From Cycas panzhihuaensis (lineage: Eukaryota; Cycadophyta), in NCBI GenBank assembly GCA_023213395.1, contig CM041465.1:36091741-36155740 (forward strand): a stretch of 64,000 nucleotides of DNA, written 5' to 3'. The notes below the pieces were generated by a model. The model saw only the letters and a program-made list of their open reading frames with translations. It did no database searches and had not been told where the DNA came from. Every line of letters starts with the position of its first letter. Positions within the stretch are counted from its first letter, which is position 1. Positions 47,867-60,486 of the stretch are shown here, in pieces. The position numbers and the translations under genes were made by a program.

Positions 47867-48095
47867 TATAAGACACCTCCAAATACCACTCAAGTGAGCT
47901 CCTTTAAACTAGTTAATGGGTATCAATAAATATATAATCAAATAAAGACATTGTTTAATATATTAACTATTTTAAATTTGATGATTTTTTCCTTGCTTGA
48001 GCTTATCATATACTACTTCTAAATGACATCATAAATACTAATAACAAAATAAGTAGTCTAGTATATAAATCAAATACTTAGAGAGCTTAAGAATA
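47867..48095 (+). repeat. Possible element F 3' LTR, truncated by H
   Basis: Begins TATAAGACACC just after the purine tract, with the expected TG possibly mutated to TA. No second copy lies in the window. The right limit is where the H LTR is inferred to start. Confidence 0.35.
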
Positions 48096-48511
48096 TGATA
48101 TGACTCTTCTTGTAGGTGCTCTTTGGTATAACATAAAAATAACAATTTACAACCACTTTATTCTAACCAACAAGAATAAATAGATTATCAAACAGCCTCA
48201 TAAAATCACGAGAGCATCAATTGATCACCAAATAAGGAGTACTGGAGTATAATCTTTTATAAAGTAACATCAAGCTAACCATCTTCTACAATCCATGACC
48301 CTTATATAGTCAAAAGAGGGTCTTTCCTATGCAATCCTATTAGATGCTTAGGTGACCTTACACTTTATTGGACAACATAATGACCTTGCATTCCATTGGC
48401 CAGCTTATCGACTTACATACCAATTTTCATAACTAACCTTATCCCTTACCCTTATGGTAGCTTTCTGTGTATTAATGTTTTATATAACTTAGCAAGATGA
48501 GTTATATAGTA
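48096..48511 (-). repeat. Element H 3' LTR (left limit inferred)
   Basis: Ends TTATATAGTA where the D LTR ends TTATGTAACA, then a polypurine complement. The start is inferred only. The partner LTR is outside the window or beyond C. Confidence 0.55.
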
Positions 48512-48525
48512 GGTCCCCTCGCCTA
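48512..48525 (-). other. Element H polypurine tract
   Basis: The minus strand reads AGGCGAGGGGACC at the same place as the tract of D at 12635. Confidence 0.7.
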
Positions 48526-48534
48526 AGATATTGA

Positions 48535-49930
48535 GTCCTCTAGGTATTTGAGGTGTAAGTTTTATTTGATAAAATCATCAGATTCCCAAGTTACTTCATC
48601 TAAGGTGTAGCCTACCTAGTGTATTAAATATTTTAAAATTGACCAGTTCTGAAGATAATATTATCTACTAGCTAGTATATATTCTAGAGGTACAGTTAGG
48701 GATTACTATTTGTCTAAAATTGGTAAGTTATCTAGAGGACATGGGTTTTTCTGATACACTTTTGAAGATAAGAAATATAAAAAATATTATAGATGTTAAT
48801 GGTAGTGAAAAGGTTGAGGACATATTCAAGTTCACCAATATATTTAAGGACTTTGTAGGGGCCATAATATCAAGGGCTAAGTTTATGGTTCTTATGGTGG
48901 TGGAGGGATTGTTGCTTATAAGGTTGTAGATAAAGGAATACAAGATCACCAATGCTAAAGGAGCAATTAAAATGGTGGCAGTCTACTAATTCTCTCATTT
49001 GATTCTAGGCCATGGATAGGTTTTATTTGAGGGCATGGAGAATTTGATCCATGTATTGTAATTTTTACTATACTGTAACCATGCAAAGGATAGTGGTTAA
49101 AGTATGATGAGAAGCTGGGGAATATTCGTAAAGGGCAAAAAAGGGTACATTTCAATTACTAAATAATATGAGGAGTTGTACCAATACTTGGCTATGGCTA
49201 GATATACTATCCATTTAGACTGATGGTTAGATGTAAAATAATATAAGTAAGTTTTTAGAGTTTTTTTAAGGACCTCTAATTAGTCATCAATCCATGGATG
49301 GTATACCAAGCTCATATTAAATGATACTCCTAAGGCATGAAATAGCTCCTACCAGAAGAAGCTAATGAATTTAGGATCTTGATCACATATAGTAATGGAT
49401 GGAAAACCATACAAGTGAAATATTATTTGAAGGTAAATTCTAGTGATGCGTAGTAATTTATATGTTATGTGGATAGGTAAGAGTAGGTGTATTTTGTCAA
49501 CCTATCTATGACTACTAAAATAGAATCATACTCAATGGATAATAGTAACCCTATGATAAAATCCATGGCAATATCTTACCATTTATCTTCTGGGATGTGT
49601 AAAGGTTGAAGGAGACTTGATTGGGGTTTCATATCAGCTTTATTGCACTGGTATGTGTTGCATTCAAAGATAAAGGTGAGAATGGAAGATTTTATTACTA
49701 GCCAAAAGAAGTCAGATCATATCCTACAATAAGTCTTGTCAAATATAAAATGGCCACCAAGTGGGGAAGAATGATATTTTGATAAAATTTGAGGAATAAA
49801 AGTTGAGTGGGGGTATACAAAAATATGATTTTGGTATAAGAGAAGATTGTTATAAGTAAACTAATCCTTATGAGTATGGACCTTATTAGCCCAGTGTGAA
49901 AAGTTTGGTTGGGATTAGTTAGCCATGGCC
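48535..49930 (-). pseudogene. Element H integrase with chromodomain
   Basis: The minus-strand tail near 48560-48660 reads KYLIH, a stop, then VGYTLDEVTWESDDFIK, a chromodomain. Upstream are a GPYKVL-like motif near 48860 and the zinc finger region at about 49720-49830. The core is heavily decayed. Gene order and sequence parallel element D. Confidence 0.8.
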
Positions 49931-49949
49931 AAGTCTTATATCCATGTCA

Positions 49950-51430
49950 GTTACAGGGAAGAGATGGCATAAAAGATAGGGCCCTTAGTATGATGAGTAT
50001 TATCATCAAGCATAGGGGAGGGTAGTCAGGAGAGGGTATCTGCCACAATGTTATATTTAATCTTTTTATATCTGATTATGAAGTTAAAAATTTAAAGGCA
50101 TTTGACCCATTTGGCCTACTCTTCTGAGAGGACTGGTTGGTCCAGTAGGTGGAAAAGGCTATGATGATCAATGAGGATAGTAAATTTAGAACTGAGTAGA
50201 TATTATTACTATTTTTTGATAGTATAAAGGATGGCCCACATTTCTTTTTAATAGGTAGATAGTCTACACTTATGCTTGAGTTTTCAACTTTCAAAAGTGA
50301 TGGGGTAGAAGTCTTGTATTAAGATTACACATAGTCTAAACTTAGAGGCATCACATTCTAGTTGGAATGCCTAAGTAAATTTAGGTAAGGCCAAAATTAG
50401 AGTGGTTGCCATGACCTTATAAAGGTAGAGGAAGGCCTCATTAGCTAAGGTAGACCATTGAAAGGTATCTTTCCTCAATAGGTGGGTTAAAGGAGTGGTT
50501 AAGGTGACATAATTTCAAATAAATCAATGATAAAATATGGTAATTCCTAAGAAGGATCACATTTGGATCAGGGTTTTAGGGGTTTGGCAATTGTTAATGA
50601 TGAAAATTTTATTGGTATCCACCCAAACCCCTATGAACAATATAATATGACCAAGGTATTATAATTTAGATTTCCCAAACTCATATTTGCAGAGTTTGGT
50701 ATATAACTTATTCTCAACTAAGATTTAGAGAATCATTTCTAAATGTAGGATATGAGTAAGTATGTTTGAGCTATAGATAAGAATATCATCAAAGAAGATG
50801 ATAATAAATTTTCATAGGTATGGGAAAAAGATTTTGTTCATGAGGGTTTAGAAGATAGGCAAAGAATTACACAGGCCAAATGGCATGAATTAGAACTCAA
50901 AATGGGCATGGTGGGTTCAAAAGATTATTTTATATTGATCCTCTAGTAAGATGGGAATTTGGTAATATCTTGATTATAGATCGAGTTTGGTAAAAACTAC
51001 AACACCATGGATCTCTTATCTAACATGTCATCAATTTGTGGCATAAGAAACTTATTTTTATGGTGATTTTATTTAATACATAATAATCAACACAAAGTTA
51101 GAAAGAGCCATCCTTTGTGTAAACTAAAATGATAGGTGTAGTGTATGGGCTCTTATTAAGCTAAATGATGCCCATATCCATTAATTCCTTGGTGTTTTTT
51201 TTTATTTCATTTTTTTAGAAATATGAGTTCCTATATTGTTAAAGACTAATTGGGTCATGTGAATTTTGTAACTTAATAGTGTGATAACAGGCTTGATTGG
51301 GTAGGGGACTAGTATGTAGCGAAGCAAATACTAATTGGTATTAATCCAATACTTATTAGATATTGGGGTGAATACATGAGGGGGCTTGGGTATGATTGAG
51401 GCGAATGATGTACCTTATATTTCTATTGAT
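49950..51430 (-). pseudogene. Element H RT and RNase H
   Basis: The catalytic RT motif [15 protein letters not shown] is intact at about 50770-50810, with the two Asp codons within 50785-50796. The GYYQ-like and HHAHFEF-VMPFGL blocks lie near 50870-50980 across frames. The RNase H region follows to about 50050 (LIDHHSLFHLLDQP-like near 50130-50170). Stops occur throughout. Confidence 0.85.
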
Positions 51431-51549
51431 TTATTGATGCATTCAGGTGGGTGAGATTACTTTGTTGGTAGGGGGATTGCATCCTATAAAGTTTATGTGA
51501 GTGGCCCATATGATATTTGAACATAATGAATGGGACTATGGGTGAGTTG

Positions 51550-51900
51550 TTAGTGCTATAGGTTCCTAGTTTCTAGAGCCACTATATACCAAGAATTGCA
51601 TCTGACCCACCTATGGATAAGGCATAGAAATTAGAGACAAGGGTATATGAACAAATGTAAATAGTAAGATTTTTAATTATTCTTGCACACTGAAGGTTGT
51701 AATGACCAAGTAAGGAGTAGGTGAAGCTTGTCTTAGGTTCTATACAAAGATTCAACTATTGGGCGATGGATATATTGATGAAATTTAGTAATATACAACT
51801 ACCAATGAAAATGGTGATTAAGGTTTTTCAAAGTGTTTCTTTGACCTAGAGTGGTTTAGGACATGCGGTAGAGATAATGACTAATAAGGAAACTTTAGGT
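51550..51900 (-). pseudogene. Element H aspartic protease
   Basis: The minus strand reads ALSIGGSDAILGI near 51600-51640, the protease end block also seen in D. The catalytic loop near 51785-51830 reads TIFIGSCILLNFI, where D has ILIDGGASLNFI, so the Asp is lost. Confidence 0.8.
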
Positions 51901-52019
51901 TTAGAGTTAGGGGGCAACTCATCAGTAGAGTGGTCTTGGGATTCATCATCATATTCATGCTCAGTCTTAGGGTCATCTTCTAGAGATAAGTTAGGATCAA
52001 TTATAAATACCATCTTCCT

Positions 52020-53180
52020 AGATTTGTAGAGTCTACGATAACTGGAGGTTTACCTTTTGGAGCATTGCATATGAAGACTAACTTCTTGATAATATTGTAC
52101 CTCTACTAGAGTGATGTAAATAGATTTTAAGGATGGTTTCTTAGTGTGATACTCGAGAGATATAGATGGAGGGTCTTTTCGTCATAGGCATAATTTCTCA
52201 TAGTCTAATGGGCATGATTTTTGGGGCTAGGTAGTATCTTGCTGATAATTAACTTGTCAGGATCATTGAAACTAGGTGGAGTCCTATTTGAATGGAGGAG
52301 GCCTTTATATGGTAAATTCTACTTCAACTACTTTATCCATGTTGATTGCATCCTTTAGAGTAGGTAGGGATACCATCTTTAGGTATATTTATATGTGCTC
52401 TTTAAGCCCATACACATACATATCTATCTTTATCTCTTTATCAAGTTACTAATTAACCTGATTATATAAAGATTGAAGCTCGTTAATGTATACTTCAACA
52501 GAGGATACTTGTTTCAACTATATCAGTTGGGTGAAGAAAGATTGATTTGAGGTATCTTCATATTACTCAAAGAAGTAGTTAGACAAGTGGTCCCATGATT
52601 GACTAGAGGGATACTTCTACTTCTACCATCAGAACCAATGGTATGCCTTTCCATCTAAATGGATAGAAGTAAATGTAAGTTATTCATTGATTGACATTGG
52701 GTTAAGTATAAAGTAAGACTCTAAATTATTGATCCAACTTCACATGATGTCTTTATTGAGATCTGGATCAAATGTGGGGATGTTGATCTTATGGTGAAAT
52801 AGGTGCTGCTGACGTGGAGGTAGAGTTAGTATTTACTACAGTGTGGGGCTGACTGAAGTGGAGGTGCCTTGTAACTCGGTAAGATATTGGATATTTATTA
52901 CATTATTAGGTTTATATCAGACTTGAATATAAGAGTTAACATATTTATTTTGACTTCTTGATCTATGGTAGCTACTTCATTTTAACCTTATAATGAATGG
53001 TGGTTAGCTCTTACCTAACTTCTTCCTAAAAGTTGGTGATCTGGGTTTTAAGCATAGAAATTTTGTCACTATTACTTGGAGGAGCTATGAATAATAGAGA
53101 AAGGGTGTAAAGAGGCAAGGATAAACAAAAAGAAGGGGAAATATATGAAGTGGGAAAGATTAAGAAAGAATAGGATGTAA
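52020..53180 (-). pseudogene. Element H gag
   Basis: Degenerate gag in the right place. Fragments near 52600-52640 (WFWW-KEVSL-like and QSWDHLSNYFFE-like) match the gag core. The sequence around 52640-52700 reads as a relative of D 16650-16740. No long open frame. Confidence 0.7.
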
Positions 53181-53283
53181 GAATTAGGAAGTTATTATAG
53201 GGAAAAGAAGGCGACAAATAGGCAAATGTGGGGTGTTTATAACCTATTGACTACAAAAATTACATAATCTAAATATTTGGCAC

Positions 53284-53655
53284 TATTCAGGAATATAAAA
53301 TCATACACAAATGTTCCTAATCACAGAATCTTTTACCATATATAACAAGCAAACAAATATACATAGAAAACATATGCACATTATATAGGATTTATATGGG
53401 AAAACCCTTTGGGAAAAAATCCACCATAAAAGGATCTTTGATGGATCTCTTAGATTATTACACAATGGATTGATATAATGATCTTGTATGTTGAATACAT
53501 AAGGCCTCAAGGCATTTATATTATCTTAAGAGGTGTGACCCAATTAGGGTTGTGACCCTCTGAATAAGTCACACCTTTTGGCTTCGCACATTTTCACTTA
53601 ATTAAACCACATTAACATTAACTAAGTGGCTTAATAATTAACTGCCACATTAATA
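53284..53655 (-). repeat. Element G 3' LTR
   Basis: Repeats 59265-59636, sharing ATAGAAAACATATGCACA and TGGCTTAATAATTAACTGCC. Confidence 0.92.
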
Positions 53656-53664
53656 TCCCCTCTT
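53656..53664 (-). other. Element G polypurine tract
   Basis: The minus strand reads AAGAGGGGA directly before the 3' LTR. Confidence 0.75.
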
Positions 53665-53689
53665 AATGTGAATGTGGGGAGCTTACTAA

Positions 53690-54470
53690 TTACAATAGTT
53701 ATGTTATCACGAAGGTTGGGACTATCCTATAACTTCTTTATCCTTGTCGATACATCCCCCCTCAAGGATAACATTGGTGAGTCCAAGTCTAGTATTCATC
53801 TTCATGAATTGATCTTTAGTGAGAGGTTTGGTGAACATGTCTGCAAGTTGGAATTCATTCAAATAGTAGTCAACCTACAACTTCCCTGATTTGATCTGTT
53901 TATGAATGTAATGGTGTTGAATCTCAATGTGCTTCATGCACACATGAAACTATGGATTCTTTGATAGGAAAATGATACTTTGGTTATGAACCAAGATAAC
54001 TAGGTATCCATTTGAAACTCAAAGAAACTCTAAGAGACCTTGCAACCATATGGCTTCCCTCACATCTACATTGAGTCCTTGATATTCTACCTTTGTAGAA
54101 GAGAGCACCACTATTTACTACTTCTTCGACTGCCATGAAACAAATCCATTGCTAATTTTAAATATGTATCCAATAATAGACTTCTGATCATCAGAATCTC
54201 CTCCCTAATTAGCATTTGTGTAGCTATGCAATTATATCTCTTCACCTTGATGATATTCAAGACCAAGATTGATAGTCCCTTTCAAATACTTCAAAATCCT
54301 CTTCGCTACAACTAAATGAGGTTCCTGAGGATTTTGCATGTAGTAGGAAACCAACTCGACATTGTATACAATATTAGGACTGGTATGAGTTAAATAGATC
54401 AGACTCCCTACCAATTGGTGATACTTTATGCCATCTATAGAGGGCTCAGCCATATCCTTCTACAACTTAG
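53690..54470 (-). pseudogene. Element G RNase H
   Basis: Ty1-type RNase H remnant. The open piece 54232-54453 reads YHQLVGSLIYLTHTSPNIVY and ILKYLKGTINLGLEYHQGEE, the RT-to-RNase H connection. Downstream, SWQSKKQ-like sequence near 54120 and ADMFTKPLTKDQ-like sequence near 53800-53850 mark the domain end. Confidence 0.85.
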
Positions 54471-54539
54471 TGCCTTTTACACATGGTGTTACAACTAGTT
54501 TATAATTCTACATTCCAAAATTCTCCAGTAAGTTCTTCA

Positions 54540-55260
54540 CATACTGAGACTATGACAACACAATCATATCATCCATCTGCCTGACCTGAATGCCCAAGAA
54601 GTAGTGAAGTCTTCCAATGTCTGTCATGTCAAATGAAGCTCCCAGATTAGATTTGACTTTAGTAATAGCCTTGCTATAGTTAACACCGATGACCAAATCA
54701 TCCACATACACCATACAAGCTACTATTAAAGTCCCTCTTCTCTTCACATACAGATTGGGGTTGAGTTTAGAAATCTCGAAACCTTTAGCTTTCAACTTCG
54801 CATACATGTTTTCATACCAAGCACGGGGTGCTTGTTTCAAACCATAGATTAACTTTTTCAAATGGCATACAAGATGCTCTTAGCCATCCTTAATGAATCC
54901 CAGAGGTTGTGGACATATATATCTCCTCCTTTAGATCTCCATTAAGGAATACCTAATTTACATCCATTTGATATAACTCCCAACTATAAGTTGCTACTAA
55001 GGAAATCAACAAATGGATTATTGTCATTCTGGAGACTGGTGCAAATGTATCCTCATAGTCAATTCCTTCTTTCTACTTGAATTCCTATGCAATAAGTCTA
55101 GCCTTAAACTTATCCCCCTCTCCATCACAGTGGAACTTTATCTTATAGACCCACTTGCATCCTACAAGATTCTTTGTCAAAGGTAGTGGAACTAAATCTC
55201 ATGTGTCATTCTTCAATAGAGAACTATACTCCTCCTCTATTGTAGCTTTCCATCTTAGAT
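54540..55260 (-). pseudogene. Element G reverse transcriptase
   Basis: Ty1/copia RT. The open piece 54550-54861 reads KKLIYGLKQAPRAWYENM, then ACMVYVDDLVIG with intact YVDD, then IGRLHYFLGIQV. Upstream near 54890-55220 are readable but broken motifs: EEEYSSL-K near 55215 and NLGVN-LEVYQMDV-like near 54960. Confidence 0.9.
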
Positions 55261-55509
55261 GTCCTTTGGCTTCATCGAATGAATCAGGATCACTAGAATC
55301 ATTGGTGTCTACTAACAAAGTATAACTGGCATGTTGACTTCGTGTTCTTCGATCATCAGTTAAGGTTTGCATTGTCACAATGGAATCTTCTATAGTCTTC
55401 CTTTCCCATAAAGGTTTTGAAAGACCTATTGTTAGAGGTACTTCAACTCACAGTGGCTCCTCACTATTACTCATCCCACTCAATCTTGCTTCCTCAGGTG
55501 TTTCAATGA

Positions 55510-56700
55510 TTAGCTCATTATCCTCTTCTCTTGATGAATCTGGGAATGGGAGAAGGGGAAAGTGGGGTAAAAAGGATCCTCTTGTGATTGATCAGCATAA
55601 TACGTCGATGTCTCATCAAATTTGACATCACGACTAACCATAATATTCTCCCCTTGTAGATCCCATAGTCTGTAAGCTTTGTTCTCTATGTAATACCCCA
55701 TGAATATGTACTTTAGACTTTTTAAATCCAGCTTCTTGCAGGTATCATTTGGGATGTGGGCATACGTGATACACCCAAATGTTCTTAAATGGCTAATGAT
55801 AGGTTTATGACCAATCCATTTCTCTTAAGAGGTCATGCTATGAACTGCTTGAGTGGGTACCTAGTTCAAAATATAAATAGCAGTTGCTATAGCTTTTGCC
55901 CAAAACTTCAGTGGCAGGTTTTGAGCATGCACAATACACCTCGCCATCTTCATCATGGTACGATTATTTCTTTCAGCAATTTTATTCTGTTGTGGGGTAT
56001 ACAGAACCATAAATTCCTATTTTGTACCATGATTGTAGAAAAACTGATTAAATTCATTATTGTTATATTCCTTGCCATTATCACTTCTTAACGACTTTAT
56101 TTTCTTATCATTTTCATTTTCAACCATCGCTTTTTAGTCATGAAAGTGATTAAACACGTCTGACTTGTTCTTGAGAAAGTAAACCAAGGCCTTCCTGGTG
56201 TAGTCATCCATAAATACAAGGGTATAATGAGCTTCAGATATCAAAGGGTTAGGAACAGGGCCCATTAGATCATAAATAAGCTCCAAATTCTCCTTGGCTC
56301 TTTAGGCATTATCTTGAGCAAAAAAGGTAGCAGTGGTGCTTGCCATACATACACCCTTCGCACATACCATCTGAGTAGGTAACTGACAATAATTCTTCTA
56401 CCATCTTCAACCTCTTCAATAGTGCAATACTCCTATAATTAAGGTGACCAAGGTGATTGTGCCACAACTTATTCACATCATCTACACTGGCAACAAAGGT
56501 GTAGGACTTCTTCTGAGACTAAAACATTTCAAACACCCAGAGGTTGTCCCTGACTTTTCCAGTAGCTATGACAACAAAGTTCTATTTTGGATCCTTAATT
56601 AGGCATTTGTCATCATAAAGATATACCTTCATACCTTGTTTGTAGATCTCCTAGGCTGAAAGAAAGTTCAACTACATCTTCAGTACATAATATACTCTAG
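55510..56700 (-). pseudogene. Element G integrase
   Basis: Placed between protease and RT. The open tail 55510-55701 reads MGYYIENKAYRLWDLQGENI and SRDVKFDE, the usual linker from integrase to RT in copia elements. The core reads FFDDYTRK near 56180 (usual F.DDYSR), SDNGKEYNN near 56060 and NGVVERKN-like sequence near 55980. The GAG-pre-integrase HHCC segment is near 56390-56470. Confidence 0.85.
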
Positions 56701-56779
56701 TAAATTTACCTCATGCAATGGAAACTTTATTGATACCTTTTACAGGTAAGATGTGAGCCTCACTAAGGATAATCTGAGT

Positions 56780-56900
56780 ACCACTCTGATTTGAAGTCAT
56801 CATATCAAAGTTCTACCTCTAGAAAGAAATATGTTTCTGTTCTCTAGAGTCAAGCACCCGATAATCTCTCTGATTGGATTAAGCTAATAAGGCTTTTACT
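56780..56900 (-). pseudogene. Element G aspartic protease
   Basis: The minus strand near 56830-56875 reads YRVLDSREQKHIS, where copia elements have W.LDSG...HM. The triad Gly has become Arg, a single G-to-A change, so the enzyme is inactive. Confidence 0.75.
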
Positions 56901-56929
56901 CAGACGTAGTAAACAACAATGTTTTTCCC

Positions 56930-57736
56930 TTTGTCATCCTGGTTGACTTTGTACTTGTCACGATGCTTGAACCAATAGTTCTTCTCATGGTGACCATCCT
57001 TCTTATAGTAATTACATTTCCCGTTGAACTTCCTTTTATCTTGAGAACTTTCTCCTGATCTATCTGTGATCTTCTCCTCCTAAGGGGCCTCCTTCCTTCT
57101 AGTTTTTATGGCTAAGGCCTGACTTGAACTAGAACCTCCAAGTATACCATGATGTTTAAGCTTGGCATCCTCTGTTAGAATTAGGTTTTTAAGGCCATCA
57201 AATGTCTCTGCTTCCATCACTTCATCTCTACCATAAATGGTCTGGAATGTGGCAAAGGCAACTGATAATTTTGACATGATTATTGCAAATAGCAATGCAT
57301 CATCGATCAAGTTTGGCTTTAGTTTCTCTAGCTTATTCTTCAAGTCGATAATCTTATTAAGGCAGGAGCTGATGTTGTTCTCATCCTACACATGCGAGTT
57401 AAGTAATTCTAACATCAATACTAGACATCTATTTATTTGCTTCTTTTTAAATGTATCACACAGTTTTCTCTATATCTCTGTCGGTTCATCAAGATTGTGA
57501 ACCAACACTCTCTGGTCTGGTGCTAGTGATAGTTTCAATAGTCCCACGACCATAAATTGCTTCTCTTTAAGTCTAATATGCTCCTTATGGTCTAATGGAA
57601 TCGTGGCCACTTTCACCTTAGTGATTTCCCATAGTTGATTTACCATCAGAATCAGTTCCATATTGGCCTTCCACTTGCTAAAATTATTACCATTGAAGAT
57701 AACTTTAGGCATAATATACTCTATCTTGAGAAACAA
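56930..57736 (-). pseudogene. Element G gag
   Basis: Starts MFLKIEYIMPKVIFNGNNFS at 57736 with KWKANMELIL, the copia gag opening. Open pieces are 57470-57736 and 57080-57343. The zinc knuckle near 56965-57010 reads CNYYKKDGHHEKNY, so two of its three Cys have become Tyr. Confidence 0.88.
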
Positions 57737-59251
57737 TCATTAATATGGGTTAAACGACACTAAAATGAATGTTTGCAAGATAAAATTACACCCATTTGTC
57801 CTCCTTTACCTCACGAGCATGCTTCCAAAGGCACCCAATACTGACTGTACCCACGTTAAGTGAGTTATTGACTGCTTACGCCTCCTTAACCATCAACAAA
57901 TGGTCTTAAAATACCCTAAAAAGGAGTAAAAAATGACCCTTAAGGCACTCAAAATGATGCTCCATGAACAAAGAATGACTCCACATGGCTATAGCGCATG
58001 GTCTTTAAGTTAAAAGCACAAAAAATCTCCTTGATCCACACTCTTAATGAACCAAAAACACTCCAAATATAATAAAAAATACTTCACACTATATAAAAAT
58101 CATATGTGTCAAAGTTCCAAGGGTCTCTTTTATAAAATTATATTAAAGATAATATACCAAAGAGTATATTCTCAAAGGTGGTGACTTTTCAAAAAGTTCA
58201 CTCCTTATAACTAAATGCACATGCTTCAAATCTCAATAAAATTATATCAAAGATATTACTAAGTCTAATCCTTAGTATAAAACATCAAATGATCCATTGA
58301 AAAGTCGCACAATGTGGTTTTAGAAGTCATGGATGCCGCTTCAGATGTTTAGCCTATGTACTCATACACAGATAGGAATACGTCAAAACTGAGTGAAAAC
58401 CTTCCATACAGTTGATAAAGCAGGCCGTATACAACCTAACCAATAGAGTTAGTACCCAACCAACATATATTTGCTCCCAGCCAGCCTTAAAGAAGTCGAA
58501 GTACTATTAAAACAGTTAAGGCGACTCTAATATGCACTCAACCACATTAGTAACTACATAGCCAGCCTTGGTATAGATGTACTATGCCTAAATCAAGTAC
58601 ACAAGTCTCTAGAATAGTACATAAACAATCCTAACTATCTTTTAACATACATATGTGGGATCTCAAGTGTGCATATGGCTAAGATACTGATCGTTTCTCA
58701 TATATAATGGCACTATAACTTAAAGTTCAATCACAACCATTTGTGGTGCCAATAAATGTAGTCCAATTTTAGTATAGAGGGAAAAAATAGTCTAAACAAG
58801 GCTTTAATCTCTCCCTTATACATATAAGGTGCTTTTAATGGCCACAAAAGCTAATTTTCTTTGAATTTTATAGTATTTTTTATGCGTAAGGAATCAACTT
58901 ACATGTATATATAGATGATTATCCTTATAGTCATTGAATCACCACCAGGACGTGCTCTACAGGTATCATTCTTTACAACAGACTTTCAATCAGCTTTATA
59001 TGGCTCTTAATGAGCCAACTCTAACAAAAAACGTGGACTTTATGCTTAAATATTGACTCCAATAACCCTTATATTCTATTGAATAGTGATCTTCACTGCT
59101 TCAACCACCACTAATATACTATGCTTACTTCTATATGTTGTTGGGGTTGATGGACCCTCAAGACTCGTCTTGGGTTAGATGGTATTACTCGACAACCAAC
59201 GATCACACCGCTCCACTTCAATGTTAGGCCTCAGCTGTGTAGGACCCTACG
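57737..59251 (-). other. Element G long 5' leader, non-coding
   Basis: About 1.5 kb between the primer site and gag. It has stops in all frames and no recognised domain. It is longer than typical copia leaders. Confidence 0.6.
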
Positions 59252-59263
59252 GCTCTAATACCA
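59252..59263 (-). other. Element G primer-binding site (tRNA-iMet)
   Basis: The minus strand reads TGGTATTAGAGC, one mismatch to the consensus, directly after the 5' LTR. Confidence 0.85.
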
Positions 59264-59264
59264 T

Positions 59265-59636
59265 TATCGAGAACATGGAATCATACACAAATATTCCCAA
59301 CCACAGAATCTTTTACCATACACAACAAGTAAATAAATATACATAGAAAACATATGCACAGTATATAGGATTTACGTGGGAAAACCCTTTTAGGAGAAAA
59401 CCCACCACAAAAGGATTCTTGATGGATCTCTTAGATTATTGCATAATGGATTGATATAATGATCTTGGATGTTGAATACACAAGGCCTTAAGGCATTTAT
59501 ATTCTCCCAAGAGGTGTTACCCAATTAGGGTTGTGACCCTTTGAATAAGTCGTACCTTTTGGCTTTGCACATTTTCACTTAATTGAACCACATTAACATT
59601 AACTAAGTGGCTTAATAATTAACTGCCATATTAACA
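59265..59636 (-). repeat. Element G 5' LTR
   Basis: Repeats 53284-53655 with few differences. Ends CATATTAACA on the plus strand. Confidence 0.92.
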
Positions 59637-59641
59637 AGCCC

Positions 59642-60486
59642 ACTTAGATAAGCATAAAAAGTTCATTCAAATGGGGTATATGAGATTTAAGAGTGAGTTT
59701 GAGGTAGCAGGGCTTACTAGTGACTTGGGTATTGAAAAGTATAAAAATTATATGCAAGAATTAAGTTAGAGTAAAATAACCACCACAACATGCTAATTGA
59801 AATAAGGTATATATATTGTAATGGTAATTTTTGTCTGTGAACTTATACAATAAAGTATGACTAAATGGAGTTATTTTTTTATTTTTATTTTTTTTAATGC
59901 TTATTTTTCTTTTTCTATTTTTTTTTCCTATTTTTTTTTCTTTTTTTTATTCTCAAGTCTAACTACATTGGCAATTTCTAGATTTAGGTAGTATTATGGA
60001 ATTTTTTTATAATTTTATTATATATTGTATCTTAAGATTTGAATAAGGAAATATAGCATGTGAAGTAGGGTATCCTACTAACCACTAGACAAGGTGTGCT
60101 TGGTCTTGTAGGCCTACCAATAAACTTGTGATATAGAAGTTTGAGACAAGTAGTTTTGTGGTGCTAGCTACTAACCACTATACTATAGGACTTTAGCAGC
60201 CAGTAGTTTTCCTATGATAAGAAGGATTTAGGACTTATAAGGGTCCTCCCATATCCCTAATGGTACATGGAGGCACACTTTCATAGCTAGGTTATGTATA
60301 GGGCTTAGTTTAGGAGTGTTATCTCTTATCTTTCATATAAAAGGCAGAAAAACCACGATGCACTTAGCCAGAATGACAGATCCCTATGATTTTTAAAGAC
60401 CCCAAGAACAAGGTCTCTACCTAACTACTTGGGTAGCCACTAAGATGAGTCATCTACCTAGGAAAGAGGGGTGGGAGGAAGAAAGG
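59642..60486 (-). other. Element H 5' leader
   Basis: Resumes H after G. It is similar to D 17330-18140, sharing GGTGCTA...ACTAACCACTA..CTA and TTTCATAGCTAGGTT blocks, with a T-rich run at 59870-59950. Its minus strand carries TATAGTATAGTGGTTAGTAG near 60170-60189, like the tRNA-Asp/Glu D-arm. It is cut at 60486 by element C. Confidence 0.75.

Larger units (their letters stand above)
53284..59636 (-). mobile_element. Element G: Ty1/copia LTR retrotransposon (minus strand)
   Basis: LTRs of about 372 bp (53284-53655 and 59265-59636). The order on the minus strand is gag, protease, integrase, RT, RNase H, with integrase before RT as in Ty1/copia. The possible TSD GGCAC/AGCCC is imperfect, so the exact ends may be off by a few bases. 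It lies in the leader of H, whose D-like sequence resumes at 59642. The coding region is decayed but widely readable. Confidence 0.92.
48096..60486 (-). mobile_element. Element H: Ty3/gypsy chromovirus (minus strand), right end beyond C
   Basis: The minus-strand order gag, protease, RT, RNase H, integrase with chromodomain is read right to left between 53180 and 48540. The leader at 59642-60486 is clearly similar to the leader of D. It is interrupted by copia element G at 53284 and by C at 60487. Only the 3' LTR is in view. The left boundary, TGATATGAC at 48096, is inferred from the D LTR start TGATATGATA and lacks a confirmed TSD. Confidence 0.8.
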
